Source: Pezicula radicicola (taxonomy: Eukaryota > Ascomycota > Leotiomycetes > Helotiales > Dermateaceae). From it: 64,000 nucleotides of DNA. Made by a program: the position numbers and the translations under genes. Positions 1 to 11,719 of this stretch are shown here, piece by piece; position 1 is the first letter of the stretch, and each line of letters begins with the position of its first letter. Location: NCBI GenBank assembly GCA_003008705.1, contig PDUO01000012.1, positions 76,870 through 140,869 of the forward strand. Reading direction: 5' to 3'. The notes below the pieces were generated by a model. That model made no database searches and was not told where the DNA came from. It saw only the letters and a list, made by a program, of their open reading frames with translations.

Positions 1-214
1 CAATTTGAAGGCGAAGTTAGCAGAGGACGCAAGTCGGCAGGAGGGAGAGGCTGATGAGGAGGACAAGAAGAAGCAGGGTCAAGCTTGGAGTGCGAATAAG
101 GTGGAACGACAAGCGCTTCTGCAGCGGAGGAGAGAGGAGATGATCTTGGCGGCTAGGAGGAAGATGGAGGCTAGGGTGGCGAAGGAGATAGATGAGGGGA
201 AGCTGGATTCGTGA
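1..214 (+). CDS. C-terminal end of a basic coiled-coil protein (possibly CUE-domain, Cue1-like)
   Basis: The window opens inside a reading frame that stops with TGA at 212-214, so only about 70 C-terminal residues are visible. They are highly charged: acidic and lysine-rich first, then WSANKVERQALLQRRREEM and a run of arginine/alanine-rich helix ending GKLDS. A tail of the type 'RREEMILxARRKME' is known from fungal CUE-domain proteins that recruit ubiquitin-conjugating enzymes at the ER (Cue1/AUP1-like). That is a resemblance from memory, and the CUE domain itself would lie outside the window. It could equally be another coiled-coil tail. The frame and stop are clear; the identity is not. Confidence 0.5.
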   Translation, partial: NLKAKLAEDASRQEGEADEEDKKKQGQAWSANKVERQALLQRRREEMILAARRKMEARVAKEIDEGKLDS

Positions 215-1684
215 GTTACCTTGTGGTGGCCTGTAGAAACAATAGGTGGCGTGTTGTGGGGTGGAATGGAAATTGGAGTGCTAGAGGGGAATGGAGGTGG
301 AGAAGGTGTATAAGACCTTGTATTGTTGTGCTTTTAATCAAGCGGAATAGTGACATACCTTCTCTTAGGGTAATACCGCCCGGGAATTCGTTTTATGCGG
401 TGGCGTCGGCTTCGAGGGATGGCAAAGGCTCAATTCATCTTTTACTTCGGTATGAAGTTTGGACATTGACTGTGAGCGCCATTAATATTCCGGCCTGGGT
501 CGGCAGATCAATCGCATGAATTCAGGTGGATTTAGCTAGCTAAGTTCAGCTATCTTTGAGGAGTCCAATCCTGTCATAAAGCTGTTTTCCCTTGGTACTA
601 GAGTGTGTCAGGGAGCTTACTCGTAATCCAACCCAAGGTTCAACGACAAAAGCTGTGGCTCTAACGTAAATGACAACAGGTTTAGTAGTGATCAAGTGTT
701 GAAGGATACCAAGTGCAGGATCTGTCTGATCTCAGTTGTAATGATTCTGATATCAGTTACTCAACTTCTAGGAAACTTTAAAGGAAACGCGGGCCGCTAT
801 TCTGCTGCAGAGAAATTAGCAGCAGTACCTACCGGGAGTTGGACTTGTGCCGCGATACTCTGTGTTGATTGTGTTGTTGCCGTTGCAAAATGGGGGTTAA
901 AGGATGTTTGAATGCTCGGGGCACACTTCGTGAATCATAAAATTCGGCCTCTATCCTTTGAAATTCCTCTCCCGGTAAACCTTTCGGTGAGCATATATCC
1001 AAGAGAAAGGCCCGGCATTGCTCTAAATACAGTACTGGAGCAGTTCTTTAAAAGAATAACCGAAGAAAGCAAGAAAGATACTGTTGGTCATAAGAAGGTT
1101 TCTCTTCTCATGATGCAGTGTACACACAAGCCTGAATGGTTTCTTTCCCGACGGTTATAGGAGGGCATGCAACTTCTATGTTGTACGGTTCAGACGAGAC
1201 ATTGCTTGCTTAAGAGTCAAGCCTAGCTTGTGTCGCGGCCTCTTCCAGATCACCTCGTCGTAATTGCTTTACGAACAGGAGCCAATGCAATAGAAATGGC
1301 CGCCGAGATGCAGCTGATGTATATATGTATGTATGCGTGGAAGTGGAAGTGGAAGTGGTACCTGACGGCGGCTTGGTCTCGACCGAAAGACAGAAAAGCC
1401 AGGCTAGCACGGCTACGTACAGTACGAAGTATGGTATGGGCACCCGAACCTGACCCGGATCTGAGGCGATCTGATGGGGATCTGATGGGGAACCCCAGAA
1501 TTGCCAAGCCGACGGGCCGGAGCGAGAGAGTTAGGCTCCGACCGCACTACGGGGGGGGGAACAAAAGAGATCTAACATCGTCACTCGTCAAGGATAAACA
1601 TGCATGCACTGCTAGGGTGCCTACTAAGCTGAGTGAGCAGGACCCAGTGCAAAACAAAAGAGCCCTCAGAAAAGAAAGGCCATC
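215..1684. other. Intergenic, no gene seen
   Basis: About 1.5 kb between the partial first gene and the methyltransferase. Open frames here (696-911, 912-1160, 1230-1769) have no recognisable domain or homologous motif, and they overlap each other on both strands. A short GGAAGT-type repeat lies at about 1337-1357 and a homopolymer G run near 1552-1559. The 3' UTR of the first gene and the promoter of the next must be here. Confidence 0.6.
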
Positions 1685-1940
1685 ATGGGAGATTCTTCTC
1701 CGGTATCCCCCCCGGCCGACGCAACATCTTCGGCGAATCTACCATCAGCCTCAACACAAAACCAGGTAGAGAGCGCAACAACCCCGCATCCTTCGAATCC
1801 AATTCCAACAATACCAGGCTATGACCCTAACCCCACGTGGAGTGGTGGCCATCAGGTATGATATGCTCAAGAGGCCCAGAGAGGCATGATGCGATGCTTA
1901 TCATCTGTATTCGAAGGAAGATGAGATTGTGGGGAACGAG

Positions 1941-1973
<33 letters not shown>

Positions 1974-3800
1974 CCCTTTGCGGAGGATCCAACCGATTTG
2001 TGCGTGCAGCCTGATTTATGGACGATGAGCCCAGACTGATTACTATGGAAGTGACGAGAGCGATAAAGCAACCACCGCTTCACTGACGGTAAGTTCCCTT
2101 TGCCTGAATTTGTAATCTCAGGGACAGATTTATAACCAAACAATTCATTAGTCTTCTATAACGCGGTACTAAGACGAAATCTCCTGGCAAGCCCCTACTA
2201 ACAAGTAATAGTTATCGGCATGAAAACGGACGACGGTATCATGCCTACAAAGACGGTGAATATTGGTGAGTTGTGGACTTTCTTTTTGGGTCATCTCGAA
2301 ATCGAGGTTATACTCAATGACAATTTTGACTGATTCCGAAAGTCTTTGTTTGGGACGTCAGTTTTGGGAACGGGCAGGATTTACCAGTCTAGAGTCTGTC
2401 ACTCAGTGGTTCTTGCAGAGATATGCTTCATTCTATTCAGGCCTTATCGAGTCAGACCAGACAGATCCAAGATATTTCCCGAGGACTGCTATTAATCTGA
2501 ACTTCTACTTGATGTCTTGGAATTTTGCTAAACTCAATAAAGGGGCCCAAATGATGAACAGGCTGCGAACCACCTGGATATCGCCAACCATCTCTACCTC
2601 CTTATGCTCAAGAATAAATTATATCTTGCCCCTATTAGCCAGAATCCGCAACGTGTGCTGGATGTCGGAACAGGTGAGACTTTGCTCGCTAATGAAAGAC
2701 CCTTACTGATATCATTGATCACAGGGACGGGTATCTGGGCGATTGATTTCGCTGAACAACATCCAAGTGCTGAAGTAATAGGTATGCATTGAATGTAGCA
2801 CTGCTAGCATTATTTCACTGACACGCAATGTTCGTATGTAGGAACTGACTTGTCCCCGATGCAGCCAAGCTGGGTTCCACCGAAGTATGTAAATTTATTG
2901 GGATTCCTGTCATCTTAAAAAGCATTTCAAATCACCTATTTGGCCTTAAGCTTGTAGTTTGGGGCTAGTGTCTTTAAAGCACCTCCTCCTTCTTAAATCG
3001 ATGCTAACTTGAGACTTTTAGTCTAAAGTTTGAGATAGATGATGCACAAGATGAGTGGACATTTCGGAAAAACAGCTTCGATTTTATACATGTGCGGAGT
3101 CTTTTCGGATGCATCGCAGACTGGCCAAAATTTTACAGACAAGTACTTCTGTAAGTCTCTCACAGCTTCTTGGGACATCTCTAGGAGGAATTACTAACCT
3201 ATTCAATTAGACATCTAAAGCCCGGTGCCTATATAGAACAAGTTGAAATGGCCCCCGGCTTCAAGTGTGACGACGGATCTCTGAAACCAGATACTGCATA
3301 TGGTACTTACCCAATTTCTCAGAGTAGAATTTCCTCTATCGGGCCGGCTACTTATTGCCCCTTTATCGTGTTTGTATTACTCTTAATTTATCTGGAAAAA
3401 GTAAACTAACTTCGAGGTTCTGGGTGTAGGCCAATGGCACGACCTTGGAGACGAATGTGGACAGAAGATGGGCAAGTCTTTCATGACTATGTACGAAATG
3501 AAAGCATTCATCGAGCAAGCCGGCTTCGAAGACATAGTCGAGACGTCGTTCAAGCTCCCAATCGGCCCATGGATGCCCGGTCAAGCCAATAAAGAGCTAG
3601 GAATGTGGGTCAGACTACACGTTGAAGAGGGCCTAGAGAACTGGGCTATGGCACCATTGACCCGGATCTTGGGCTGGAGTAAAGAGCAGGTGGATGTGTA
3701 TATCGCGTACATGAAGCGAGATCTAAAGAGAAGAGACATTCATGGGTATCATGAGTTCAGAGTTATATATGCCAGGAAACCGCTAGACTGGGTTGCTTAA
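1685..3800 (+). CDS. LaeA-like SAM-dependent methyltransferase
   Basis: Fungal class I methyltransferase of the LaeA-like/TAM-domain group. Some members regulate secondary metabolism; substrates are mostly unknown. Proposed exons: 1685-1855, 2035-2088, 2152-2165 (14 bases), 2212-2265, 2543-2673, 2725-2781, 2842-2884, 3022-3150, 3211-3302, 3430-3800. Together they give 371 residues with no internal stop. Family marks in order: a low-complexity Ser/Pro N-terminus; YRHENGRRYHAY; NDEQAANHLDIANH; the SAM-binding motif I VLDVGTGTGIWAIDFA; GTDLSPMQPSWVPPN; the acidic loop DDAQDEW; FIHVRSLFGCIADW; and LKPGAYIEQVE. All ten junctions use GT-AG. The start is the first ATG in frame. The first intron (1856-2034) is the least certain: it holds a GAC repeat and could contain another exon. 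The gene looks intact. It is followed on the same strand by an esterase-like gene 593 bases away, which may or may not be functionally linked. Confidence 0.88.
1941..1973 (+). repeat. (GAC)n trinucleotide repeat
   Basis: A nearly perfect run of GAC units interrupted once by GGC. In the exon model preferred here it lies inside the first intron of the methyltransferase gene. In one frame it would encode an aspartate stretch, so it could be part of an alternative exon. Confidence 0.8.
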
Positions 3801-4392
3801 AGGGCCTTGGGTTCGATGGGGATTTGGTTATTGTAGATCATCTGGTTGTTTGGGGTAGGTAGCATTGGGCATTGGGTAATAATGGGTATTCATCTACCAA
3901 AAAAAAAACGGTTTAGATTTTGCAGGCAGTATGAATAATGAGAAAGCTGGTCACGAATAATAAGGCCAGTAAATGTACACGAGAAAGTAGTAGAAATTTG
4001 AGGTAGTTTTGCCATTCATTATCTATTGCTCATAATCAGAAAGGTGGAACTAGGTAGAGTACCTAAGGTAGTCAGCCATGGGCCTAGTGTAGCTAATGTT
4101 ACAGCACTACTAGACTACTTACTGTAAGTTCGTTCCTAGTCTAGTGTCGGGATCCCAGCCATACCCCACCCCTAAACATGACAGAATGGCAGGCCTTCAA
4201 TTCACCGATTCGCCACTCCAAGTGGCCTATGGGCGATGGTACTGTAGCATCGCTAGTTCCGCCGTGGTGGTACTCCGCTTATTCGAGCAAATGGGGCGTA
4301 CAAAGTCCAACATACAGTGAATCTGTATCGTCAACCTCTACTCTACCATTCCCTTGGGTTCCAGCATCCTTTCACCACCAAGGACAGGCAAC
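3801..4392. other. Intergenic between methyltransferase and hydrolase
   Basis: Holds the 3' end of the methyltransferase gene, a run of ten A at 3899-3908, and the upstream region of the hydrolase. The open frame beginning at 4178 runs into the hydrolase region but in the wrong frame, and it shows no family resemblance. Confidence 0.55.
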
Positions 4393-5704
4393 ATGGATTC
4401 CCAAAACGAGGGGTACGCTTCCGAATGGCTGGAGGTAAGCGTCCCCCTATCATGAAAACGACGATGCTAACTCCTCCACACAGCTCGAGGCTGCTATGGG
4501 CGGTAAACGCCCTGTTCTTACAGGCGAGGTTGAGCCTCTGGTAGCCCAGTACAATGCAATCGGGGATATGCTCGCGCCTCAGTGGGGTGCTCCTAGTGAT
4601 GCCGTGCAAGCTCGTTAGTATTCACTCCATCCACCTTCACTTCTTCATACATCGTCCCGTCCATCCTAACATTTTCCCAGGCGATAAGAAGATCAATGAG
4701 CACGTGACTGTTCGCATTTACACTCCCAATGGATTGGAGGAGGGTAAGAAGCTGCCTGTTGCTGTTTACCTGCATGGTGGTGGATGGTAAGTCTCAAGTT
4801 CTCGAAGCAATGCTGAATCATGTTCGAGTTACTCACAATAATATTTAGAACAAGTCAACTAACTCTGAGCTTCTGACTATACAGGATTGCTGGAAACCTA
4901 AACTTCGAGGATCCCATTGCCCGGATTTTTACTAAGAAAACCCCTTGTATTGTGGTTGCTGTTGATTACCGCTTGGCTCCCAAGTACAAGCTTCCAACTG
5001 GAATTGATGACAGTTATGATGCATTTCTCTGGGTGACCCTTTAGTTGTATTGTATGGTCTTACTTGACACTAACACTTTTCAGGCTCATGAGAATGCTAC
5101 CAAGATTAAAGGTGACCCAACTAAAGTCTTCACAATCGGAGGATCCGCAGGTGGTGGTCTCGCTCTAGCTGTAGCAGACAAACTGATTCGCACCGGAAAG
5201 CGAGATCTCATCCAGGGAGTCGTAGCCATGAACCCCATTACAACTCACTACGACAACCCACCTGCAAAGTACAAGGATATCTACACATCATATACTGAGA
5301 ATGCCACAGATGTTCCTATCGTCGACAAGCACTGCATGGATGTCTCGTTTAGTAAGTCTATCCCCATACAATGATTGAATATCAAGTACGAAACAAATAA
5401 AATCCATCGCTAACTCCTGTCCACAGAGCATTCGGGTGTCAAGCCAGACGACGCAACAGTATTTGTAACAATCTCCCCAAATCTTGCTTCCTACCCACCA
5501 GTTTACCTCGCCTCTTGCGAGAAGGACATTCTGCGAGATGACAGTATTGTCCTTGAGCACTTGCTTAAGGATGCCGGTGTTAAAGTTAAGCGAGATCATT
5601 ACGTTGGCTTCCCGCATTACTTTTTCGTCTTCCCCAGCTTGCCGACTGGAAAGGTTTATTTGGATAATGTGGTTGCAGGCATTAAGTTTGTTCTTAAGAC
5701 TTAA
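4393..5704 (+). CDS. Alpha/beta hydrolase, HSL-type esterase/lipase family
   Basis: Esterase of the hormone-sensitive-lipase-like (alpha/beta hydrolase fold 3) family; the natural substrate is unknown. Exons 4393-4434, 4484-4613, 4681-4786, 4885-5032, 5084-5351, 5427-5704 join to 323 residues, the usual size for the family. Visible catalytic features: the oxyanion-hole motif YLHGGGW, the nucleophile elbow GGSAGGG (Ser), the acidic residue in the stretch ASCEKDILRDDS, and the histidine in GFPHYF. No signal peptide is evident at the N-terminus (MDSQNEGYASEW), so a cytosolic enzyme is likely. All five introns have GT-AG ends and are 49-98 bases long. It lies downstream of, and in the same direction as, a LaeA-like methyltransferase, and converges on the NAGLU gene. 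Confidence in the family is high; its biological role is open. Confidence 0.92.
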
Positions 5705-6257
5705 ACAGATACCGTGGAGAATTGGATGTTGATCTTCACTTCGCTGTGCTTCTTCTCCTGGTGGTTGCTTTTTGATAGGCAAGGGGTTGTGTGGATCATG
5801 ATCATTTGGATACATGGTTGATTTTTGAGAACGTTGTTTAGACGAACCCAGACGGATTCGATTCTGACCTTTTGGCTTTTGGAGAATAGAAACAAGATTC
5901 TTGCATCAAAGCAGCAAACCACTCTTTAGTGCGAAGCTATTTCCTCTAAAACTGTTTTCACTTAGCCGACAACTATGGATCAGAATAGAAGTCGCTTTGT
6001 AACTTGTAATTCTTGGAGCACCTACTTTAGTCATGGAAAGTGAGTGGATTACAGAGATAGGAAACTCCAAATAAATCTATAATTTGAAGGGTAATCTGTC
6101 CACACCCGCGCCTCCCTTTAGCAATATTCGGATTAAGGAAGCTGCAACTCATATACCTAGCAATGCAATTTCCGGTGTAGATATTAACTATATTAAGCAC
6201 CTTACTTTCTTTCTCATTAAAGCCATCCCCAAATATCCAACCATCTTCATCAAACAT
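5705..6257. other. Convergent intergenic region
   Basis: 3' regions of two genes that face each other (hydrolase and alpha-N-acetylglucosaminidase). The overlapping small frames on both strands show no recognisable protein. Confidence 0.55.
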
Positions 6258-8949
6258 CTAATAACCAAAAACACTCTCCTCAAGAACCCTCCTCAACCCA
6301 ACCTCCGTCCCATTAACAATTGTGCTCACTACAACCCCACCAATCTCAGTCTGCCACCCTAATTCAAACCCTTCCAAACTATCACCAAGCGCAGTAGTAT
6401 TATAATCTTCTATCCCAGTAGTATTTAAATATTGGAGAAATATATTCCATCGGGGTATATAATAGGAACTTATGAGACCACCCCAAGATTTCGATGCGTA
6501 ATCGTTTATTTGTCCTGTTGGTCCCCAGAGGGTTATTTGATTGCGTGCGTTATATTGGTAAAATGTTGATACGGTTGTGGTGTTTGTTTGGGAGGAATTT
6601 GTTTGAGAGGATGCTTGAACGGTGGCTGCAGAGAGCCAGGTTGAGAGGGAGAAAGAGGGGTTTGTGAGGAGGATTTTGTCGAGGGTTGTGAGGAGTGATA
6701 TTAGTTCTGTTCCAGTGGTGTTGATTGATAGGCTTGATGATGTGGGGGATTGGTAGGTGGTGATTAGATTAGTGTAGACGGAGCTGAAGTTGTTGCTGTA
6801 GACTTGGCGGGAGAGATCTACTAGGTCGTATTGGTATGCTGGGTTGTTCCATAGGAGGGAGTCGGATTTGGACGCATTGTACATTAGTGTCCAGGCTTCT
6901 ATGAGGAGGACTGGGTCGTAGTTTATCGTTGTTGCGTGGTGACCAGTTCTACCGAGCATACCTGTGATGTTTGGAGATAGCTCGAAGATTGATTTGGTTA
7001 CTGCTGTGGAGGATGTAAGGTTTGTGTTGTTGTAGACTGTGGAGTGCATGATATCCCATGCTTCATAAAGCTCGCTAGGAATGCTGTTGTTTCCATTATA
7101 CCGACGTGATACCCAGTTGTGAAAGTATGTTGCTGTTTCAATTGGTGATGCGGACCAGGCTTGATCCATCAACAAGTCGTACATGACCTCATTCCCTTCT
7201 TGTCCTTCCATTGTGAGGCCGAATCCCACAAGCGAGCTCGAACTGGCAAGCGCTTCGATAGGATTAATCGTTATGTTTTCAACTTGTCCATATAGACCCA
7301 TGTTTCCGCCATAATCGTGAAGCTGACACCAAATCCACGGTTTACCGTAGTATGAATTCGTTCTTTGCCATTGTGGTTGGGATTCCGAGAATAGATCCAA
7401 GATGAGTAAATCCTCGTCTGTTTCAACTCCTCCTAGGTATGCTTCAACACGGTCGTTTGTCCAAAAGGTGGAATCCGAGTAAAAGAGCCATCCTTGCATA
7501 AGCCAGACAGCTTCCGAATCTGCCTCTTTCAGACTTCGCCAGGTGTTGTATGATACCTTTTTCAAGTAGTCTAGATCTCCAGAAAATGGCGAGTTTTCGT
7601 TGTACTGATCTAGCGTGTAAATGTTCGTGACGTTTCCATATGCAGTCTTCTGCTTTCCAATAAAGCTCGTTTGTAACTCAGTGAAAACAGGATCGACTGG
7701 CTCCAAAAATGTAACATTACTATACTCAACTGGGAAATCCGACCAATCCGAACCTGTGACGATCTGGGCATCGGGCCTGACTCGGGAGATGGCTCTGGGA
7801 ACGAAGCCAGTGAAAGCTGGAAGGACAGGCGTCATTCCTAACTCTACCATACGAGCTACAATTTTCTTCTGTAATTCAGACTGACTCTCAATCCATTCGG
7901 TAGGCAAGTCACCACTCCAAGATCCTTGGATATTTCCTAATCTGTTCCAAGCCTGAAAGGCTGGCCCACTGAGGAAGCTAGTGATTTCTGCTTCGGTCAT
8001 ATTGATATCAAGGAAGGTATCCACGAGAATTTTTTCGAAGCCAACCCAGGCTAAAGGAAGGTTGATTCCGCGAAGGGCCATCCAGTCTATTAACAAATTA
8101 GTACGTTGTTTCCCTTTGAGAGCAAGGGTAAGAGTTAGGAGTTTTTTCTTCTTCTTCTTCGGAATCGCGAGATAGTGTTTCAAGGGTGCGATAACGAGGA
8201 GATATATTGGTTACCTACCAAGTTCGAGTTCCCAGTCTTCCCATGTCCAAAAGGCCGCTGTGTACGAGAAAGTCACTGTGTTGAAATGGTATCTCCAAGG
8301 AACAATACTGTAGTCCAGGAGTTATGTATCAGCAGTACCTCTTTTAGAAAGCTCTAGGACAACTAAGACACGATTTATGAGTAGTGAGGTGTGTCTGGGG
8401 AGTATGGAAATGTTGAGATATGCCATAGAGAAATATCACAGCACCCGATAGTGAACAATAGGATAGAAATGGACCGGATTTGCGAACCTGGAGCCATTTA
8501 TAGGAGAACTGAGGCCTGGAAGTGTAGCTGGCGCTACATCTAGTCTGCTACCAATATACCAATAGATATCAACATGCAAGATATCCGTCAAATATCGATG
8601 TAGTCTTAGGTTCCAAGTTAGTAACACAAATTGAAAACTCAAGCGACAGAAACTCTCACCCGCTTGCCAATGCAATTATAGAATTGCCTTCAATGAGAAC
8701 GGTGTTATTTGAGGTTGAAGAAACACCGTACTTGTCATTCTGCAGTGCGCTATTATCGGCAGGAGGTCCTATGTCTTCTGTGAGTCGGAACGTAAAGTCG
8801 TTTACGTGCCCCGGTATTCTCCTTTGGACAAGGTTGATAATTCCATCGAGAGAGGTCGCCGCTGTGAAGGCCACAAGGGCTAGAAGCAGCAAAGGGGAGA
8901 ATTGCATCGTCGCGAGGAACTGTCTCCATGGCAAGATGGGCATCATCAT
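6258..8949 (-). CDS. Alpha-N-acetylglucosaminidase (NAGLU, GH89)
   Basis: Glycoside hydrolase family 89 enzyme, which removes terminal alpha-linked N-acetylglucosamine; in animals it is the lysosomal heparan-sulfate enzyme. Exons on the minus strand: 8949-8660, 8604-8488, 8307-8219, 8086-6258, giving 774 codons before the stop. A signal peptide is visible: MQFSPLLLLALVAFTAATS begins at the in-frame ATG at 8907, which may be the true start, giving 760 residues. The other possible starts are three ATGs at 8949-8941. Family marks in order: LHRYLTDILHVDIYW, SIVPWRYHFNTVTFSYTAAF, DWMALRGINLPLAWVGFE, PWIWCQLHDYGGNMG, TMEGQEGNEVMYDL. Many N-glycosylation sequons (for example NNTNLT, NSSQTN) fit a secreted or vacuolar enzyme. 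The junction GSS-IVPW at 8488/8307 uses the donor GTTCGC, which is weak but restores the family sequence. The fungal substrate is not established. Confidence 0.93.
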
Positions 8950-9661
8950 CCCATTCTAGAAATCAAGTTTTTGTACAGTACATAAATCACATATTAAGAA
9001 GTCCACCTGATTAGCCGATAAACCCCTGGTGCTCGGGACGACGTTGCGGACAAGAGAACGACCGTGCGGGCCTAACCAACATACTACTTCACTTCATACT
9101 CGTGTACGAATATTGCACAAGCTGGCTCAGTCAAGAATGGTCAGTCTTTCTAGATTTACCCTCCAAAGCAAAACATGCTGTGAGCCAAACCAGTTGCCAA
9201 GAGACAAATGCAAACAAGAACAACCAAGTGTTTGTAACACCAACAATCTTTTATGACGATTGTAAGACTTTATTCATCTATACTAAATCCATCTGTACGT
9301 GCTCATTCTAAGCTCCTATAGCCCAAGTCGCCGTTGAAGGCATGTCGAAGGTAGCGGTTTCAGCAGCCATGCTGATTACTACTTCCATTAACTCCTAAAT
9401 TTTGTACATCCGTCCAAATCTCGTTGAGATCATCTGGAAAATGTGTCTGAATGCTTCCTTTTGGGCCCACCGCCCGAGATCGTTGAGACCCTATTATAAA
9501 ATGCGCATATGCTTTTGGTTCAAGAGATCGTTGAGATCATTGGTAACGCCAAACATGTTGAAAGTTTGCCCCGAAACACCGCGCTAGATGCAAATGCCAG
9601 AACCAAAAGCCTACAAAAGAAACGTCTACTTCGTGTGTTGAACTATAAATCATTAGAGCGA
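8950..9661. other. Intergenic with diverged short repeats
   Basis: Promoter of the NAGLU gene and 3' region of the MTHFR gene. No gene recognised. It contains three spaced copies of TCGTTGAGA(T/C)C near 9420, 9480 and 9529. Confidence 0.5.
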
Positions 9662-11589
9662 CTAGACGGCGACAACAGCCTCGCCGCTCATCAGAGAAGC
9701 ATTTTCAATGCCTCTGGGCGCCGCGCCATCGATACCGTTTGTTGTGACGATACCGTTGGTGTAAAAGGGTATATCGATATCCTTAACAGAAAGTCCATCA
9801 AATAGTGAGTACAGACCGTGTGTTTGGTGGAAGTCGTTGTGAACTGCAATTGTCAGCCATGTAGCAGCAAAACGGAAGGAAAAGACAGACCAATGTTGAC
9901 AAGGGACCATGTTTCCATCATGTCTTGAATCAGGTGACGACTTGGACTCTGTGCAGAGTGACAGTGTGCCCAATCCATTCCCAGACGGTACGCCTCATCT
10001 TTCCAAGCCAAGAAACTGATCGTTTCCACGATAGTGGGTTGGACGATCTCCTTGCCAGGGAACACACCCCAAGTCACAGCGTTTGGTCCGTCTCCAGGTG
10101 CGTTTGTCTTCAAAGCGCCGGATTTGTTTACTGCGTAATAGGTCAAGTCGGGATCGCGCTCAATTCTTGCAATCAACTCATCCATCAGGGTTGGAGGCAC
10201 CAAGAGCTCTAGGTAAGCTTTTTGATAGACGTACCCATTTTTGGGACCCCAGCCATAGATTGGATGTGAGGACTTGACACCATCAACAGCTGGTTGAGAG
10301 TTGATGGTGAGCAAGCCACGCCTGTTAAGACTGATGAGATCAGCTTTGATAACATCTGCCTCAGCTGAAATTGGGGCTTCGCTCCAGGGCAGACTCTCTA
10401 CACCGTTCTCAAGATACTTCACAAAGATATCGGCAATATCCTTGACAGAAGAAGGTTCACCCCAGAGTTTGCGATTCGCCTCATTGGTACCTTTGAGACC
10501 GATGCCATAAGCATCTAGTTCCCCAAAAGCCGGAGATCTAGAATCGCCCCATCTGCCGTTAGGGAATTCATCCCATTCCTGAGTGCGTACAACATATGAC
10601 TTATTTCTATTCCTCCAGAAGATGGGACGAACGTCTTCCTCGCGCCGACCTAATCCAAGAGATTGTCTCCATGGGAGAGACTGCTTCAGAGGGCGCTTTT
10701 CGGATGGCATAAGGTTTAATTCTTCGAGGACCATACGAGTTGCCTGGGCTAGATTCATGGTGTAGAAATGAAGATGATGGATCCCTGCACTCATAATTTT
10801 GCGGCAAAGCTCGGCCACAAGACCTTTCCCGATGTTTCGTACAGCTGCATCATCGTTCTTTACGGCTTCTAGAGCTGTACTCCATTTGGGTGGAATTTTG
10901 CAGTTCATGTGGTTACATCTCCGTAGAAAGCTTGCATAGGTACTGATGGGCATGATTCCAGGAATGATAGGGACATTGATACCCTTGGCTTTGACTTTTC
11001 CGATCCACTCGATGAAGTTGTCTGCGTCGTAGAACATTTGCGTAACAATAAATGTAGCTCCGGCGTCGACTTTCTCCTTCAGGTGGTCAAGCAATAATTC
11101 CGGATCATCCTGATCATCGCAACCCTCGGGATACCCAGCCACTCCAATGTCAAAGTGATTCCCGTATGTCTGACGGATATGACTGACGAGATCCTTTGCG
11201 TATTGGAACCCCCCCTCGGTAGCCTCCCACTTCTCCTGTTCTCGTGGAGGATCACCTCGAAGAGCGAGGATGTTCGTACAACCGGCCTTGTAAGCATTTC
11301 TCAGGGCCTCATCAACCTTGTCCTTTCCCATATCGGTACAGGTGAGATGCATGCACGTCTCCAGGCCATACTGAGATTGAGCCACGCTCACCATTTCACA
11401 AGTCAATTGAGCGAGGTTTCCTCCGGCGCCCCAGGTGATATCAATAAAGCTTGGGCCGAGCCCATGCATTCTGTCCATACGGTCGTACAAGTTCTGAACT
11501 CCTTGTGCGGTTTTCGGAGGGAAGAATTCGAAGGAAAAGGATGGCTGCCCAGACGCCTCGGCCTCTGACAGCATGTCCTTGATATGCAT
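9662..11589 (-). CDS. MET13: Methylenetetrahydrofolate reductase (MET13-like)
   Basis: Reduces 5,10-methylene-THF to 5-methyl-THF for methionine synthesis. Two exons, 11589-9891 and 9843-9662, separated by a 47-base intron, give 626 residues. The N-terminal catalytic barrel (about residues 1-300) shows PSFSFEFFPPKTAQGVQNL, DITWGAGG, CMHLTCTDM, ILALRGDPPRE, GVAGYPEG, TQMFYDAD and IPGIMPI. The C-terminal half is the regulatory domain of eukaryotic enzymes, with RPIFWRNRNKSYV, WDEFPNGRWGDSRSPAFGE, LTINSQPAV and GWGPKNGYVYQKAY. These C-terminal stretches resemble yeast Met13 more than Met12, so MET13 is the preferred name; a tree would settle it. The start at MHIKDM is the only ATG in the frame. 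The open frame extends upstream to 11787 but through a repeat-derived, Ser/Phe-rich stretch without an ATG. Confidence 0.95.
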
Positions 11590-11679
11590 TTTGTCCGGAA
11601 GATGTGTGCCTGTGCCTGACTTTTGGAACTGGTGAAAACTAGGAGTAAGCCGAGGAGCGAAGAACAGAGTATACCTCCG

Positions 11680-11719
11680 AGAAGGAAAGAAAGAAAGAAA
11701 GGAAGGAAGGAAGGAAGGG
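11680..11719. repeat. GGAA/GAAA purine microsatellite
   Basis: About 40 bases of only A and G, built from GAAA units followed by GGAA units, just upstream of the MTHFR start codon and probably within its leader or promoter. Confidence 0.8.
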
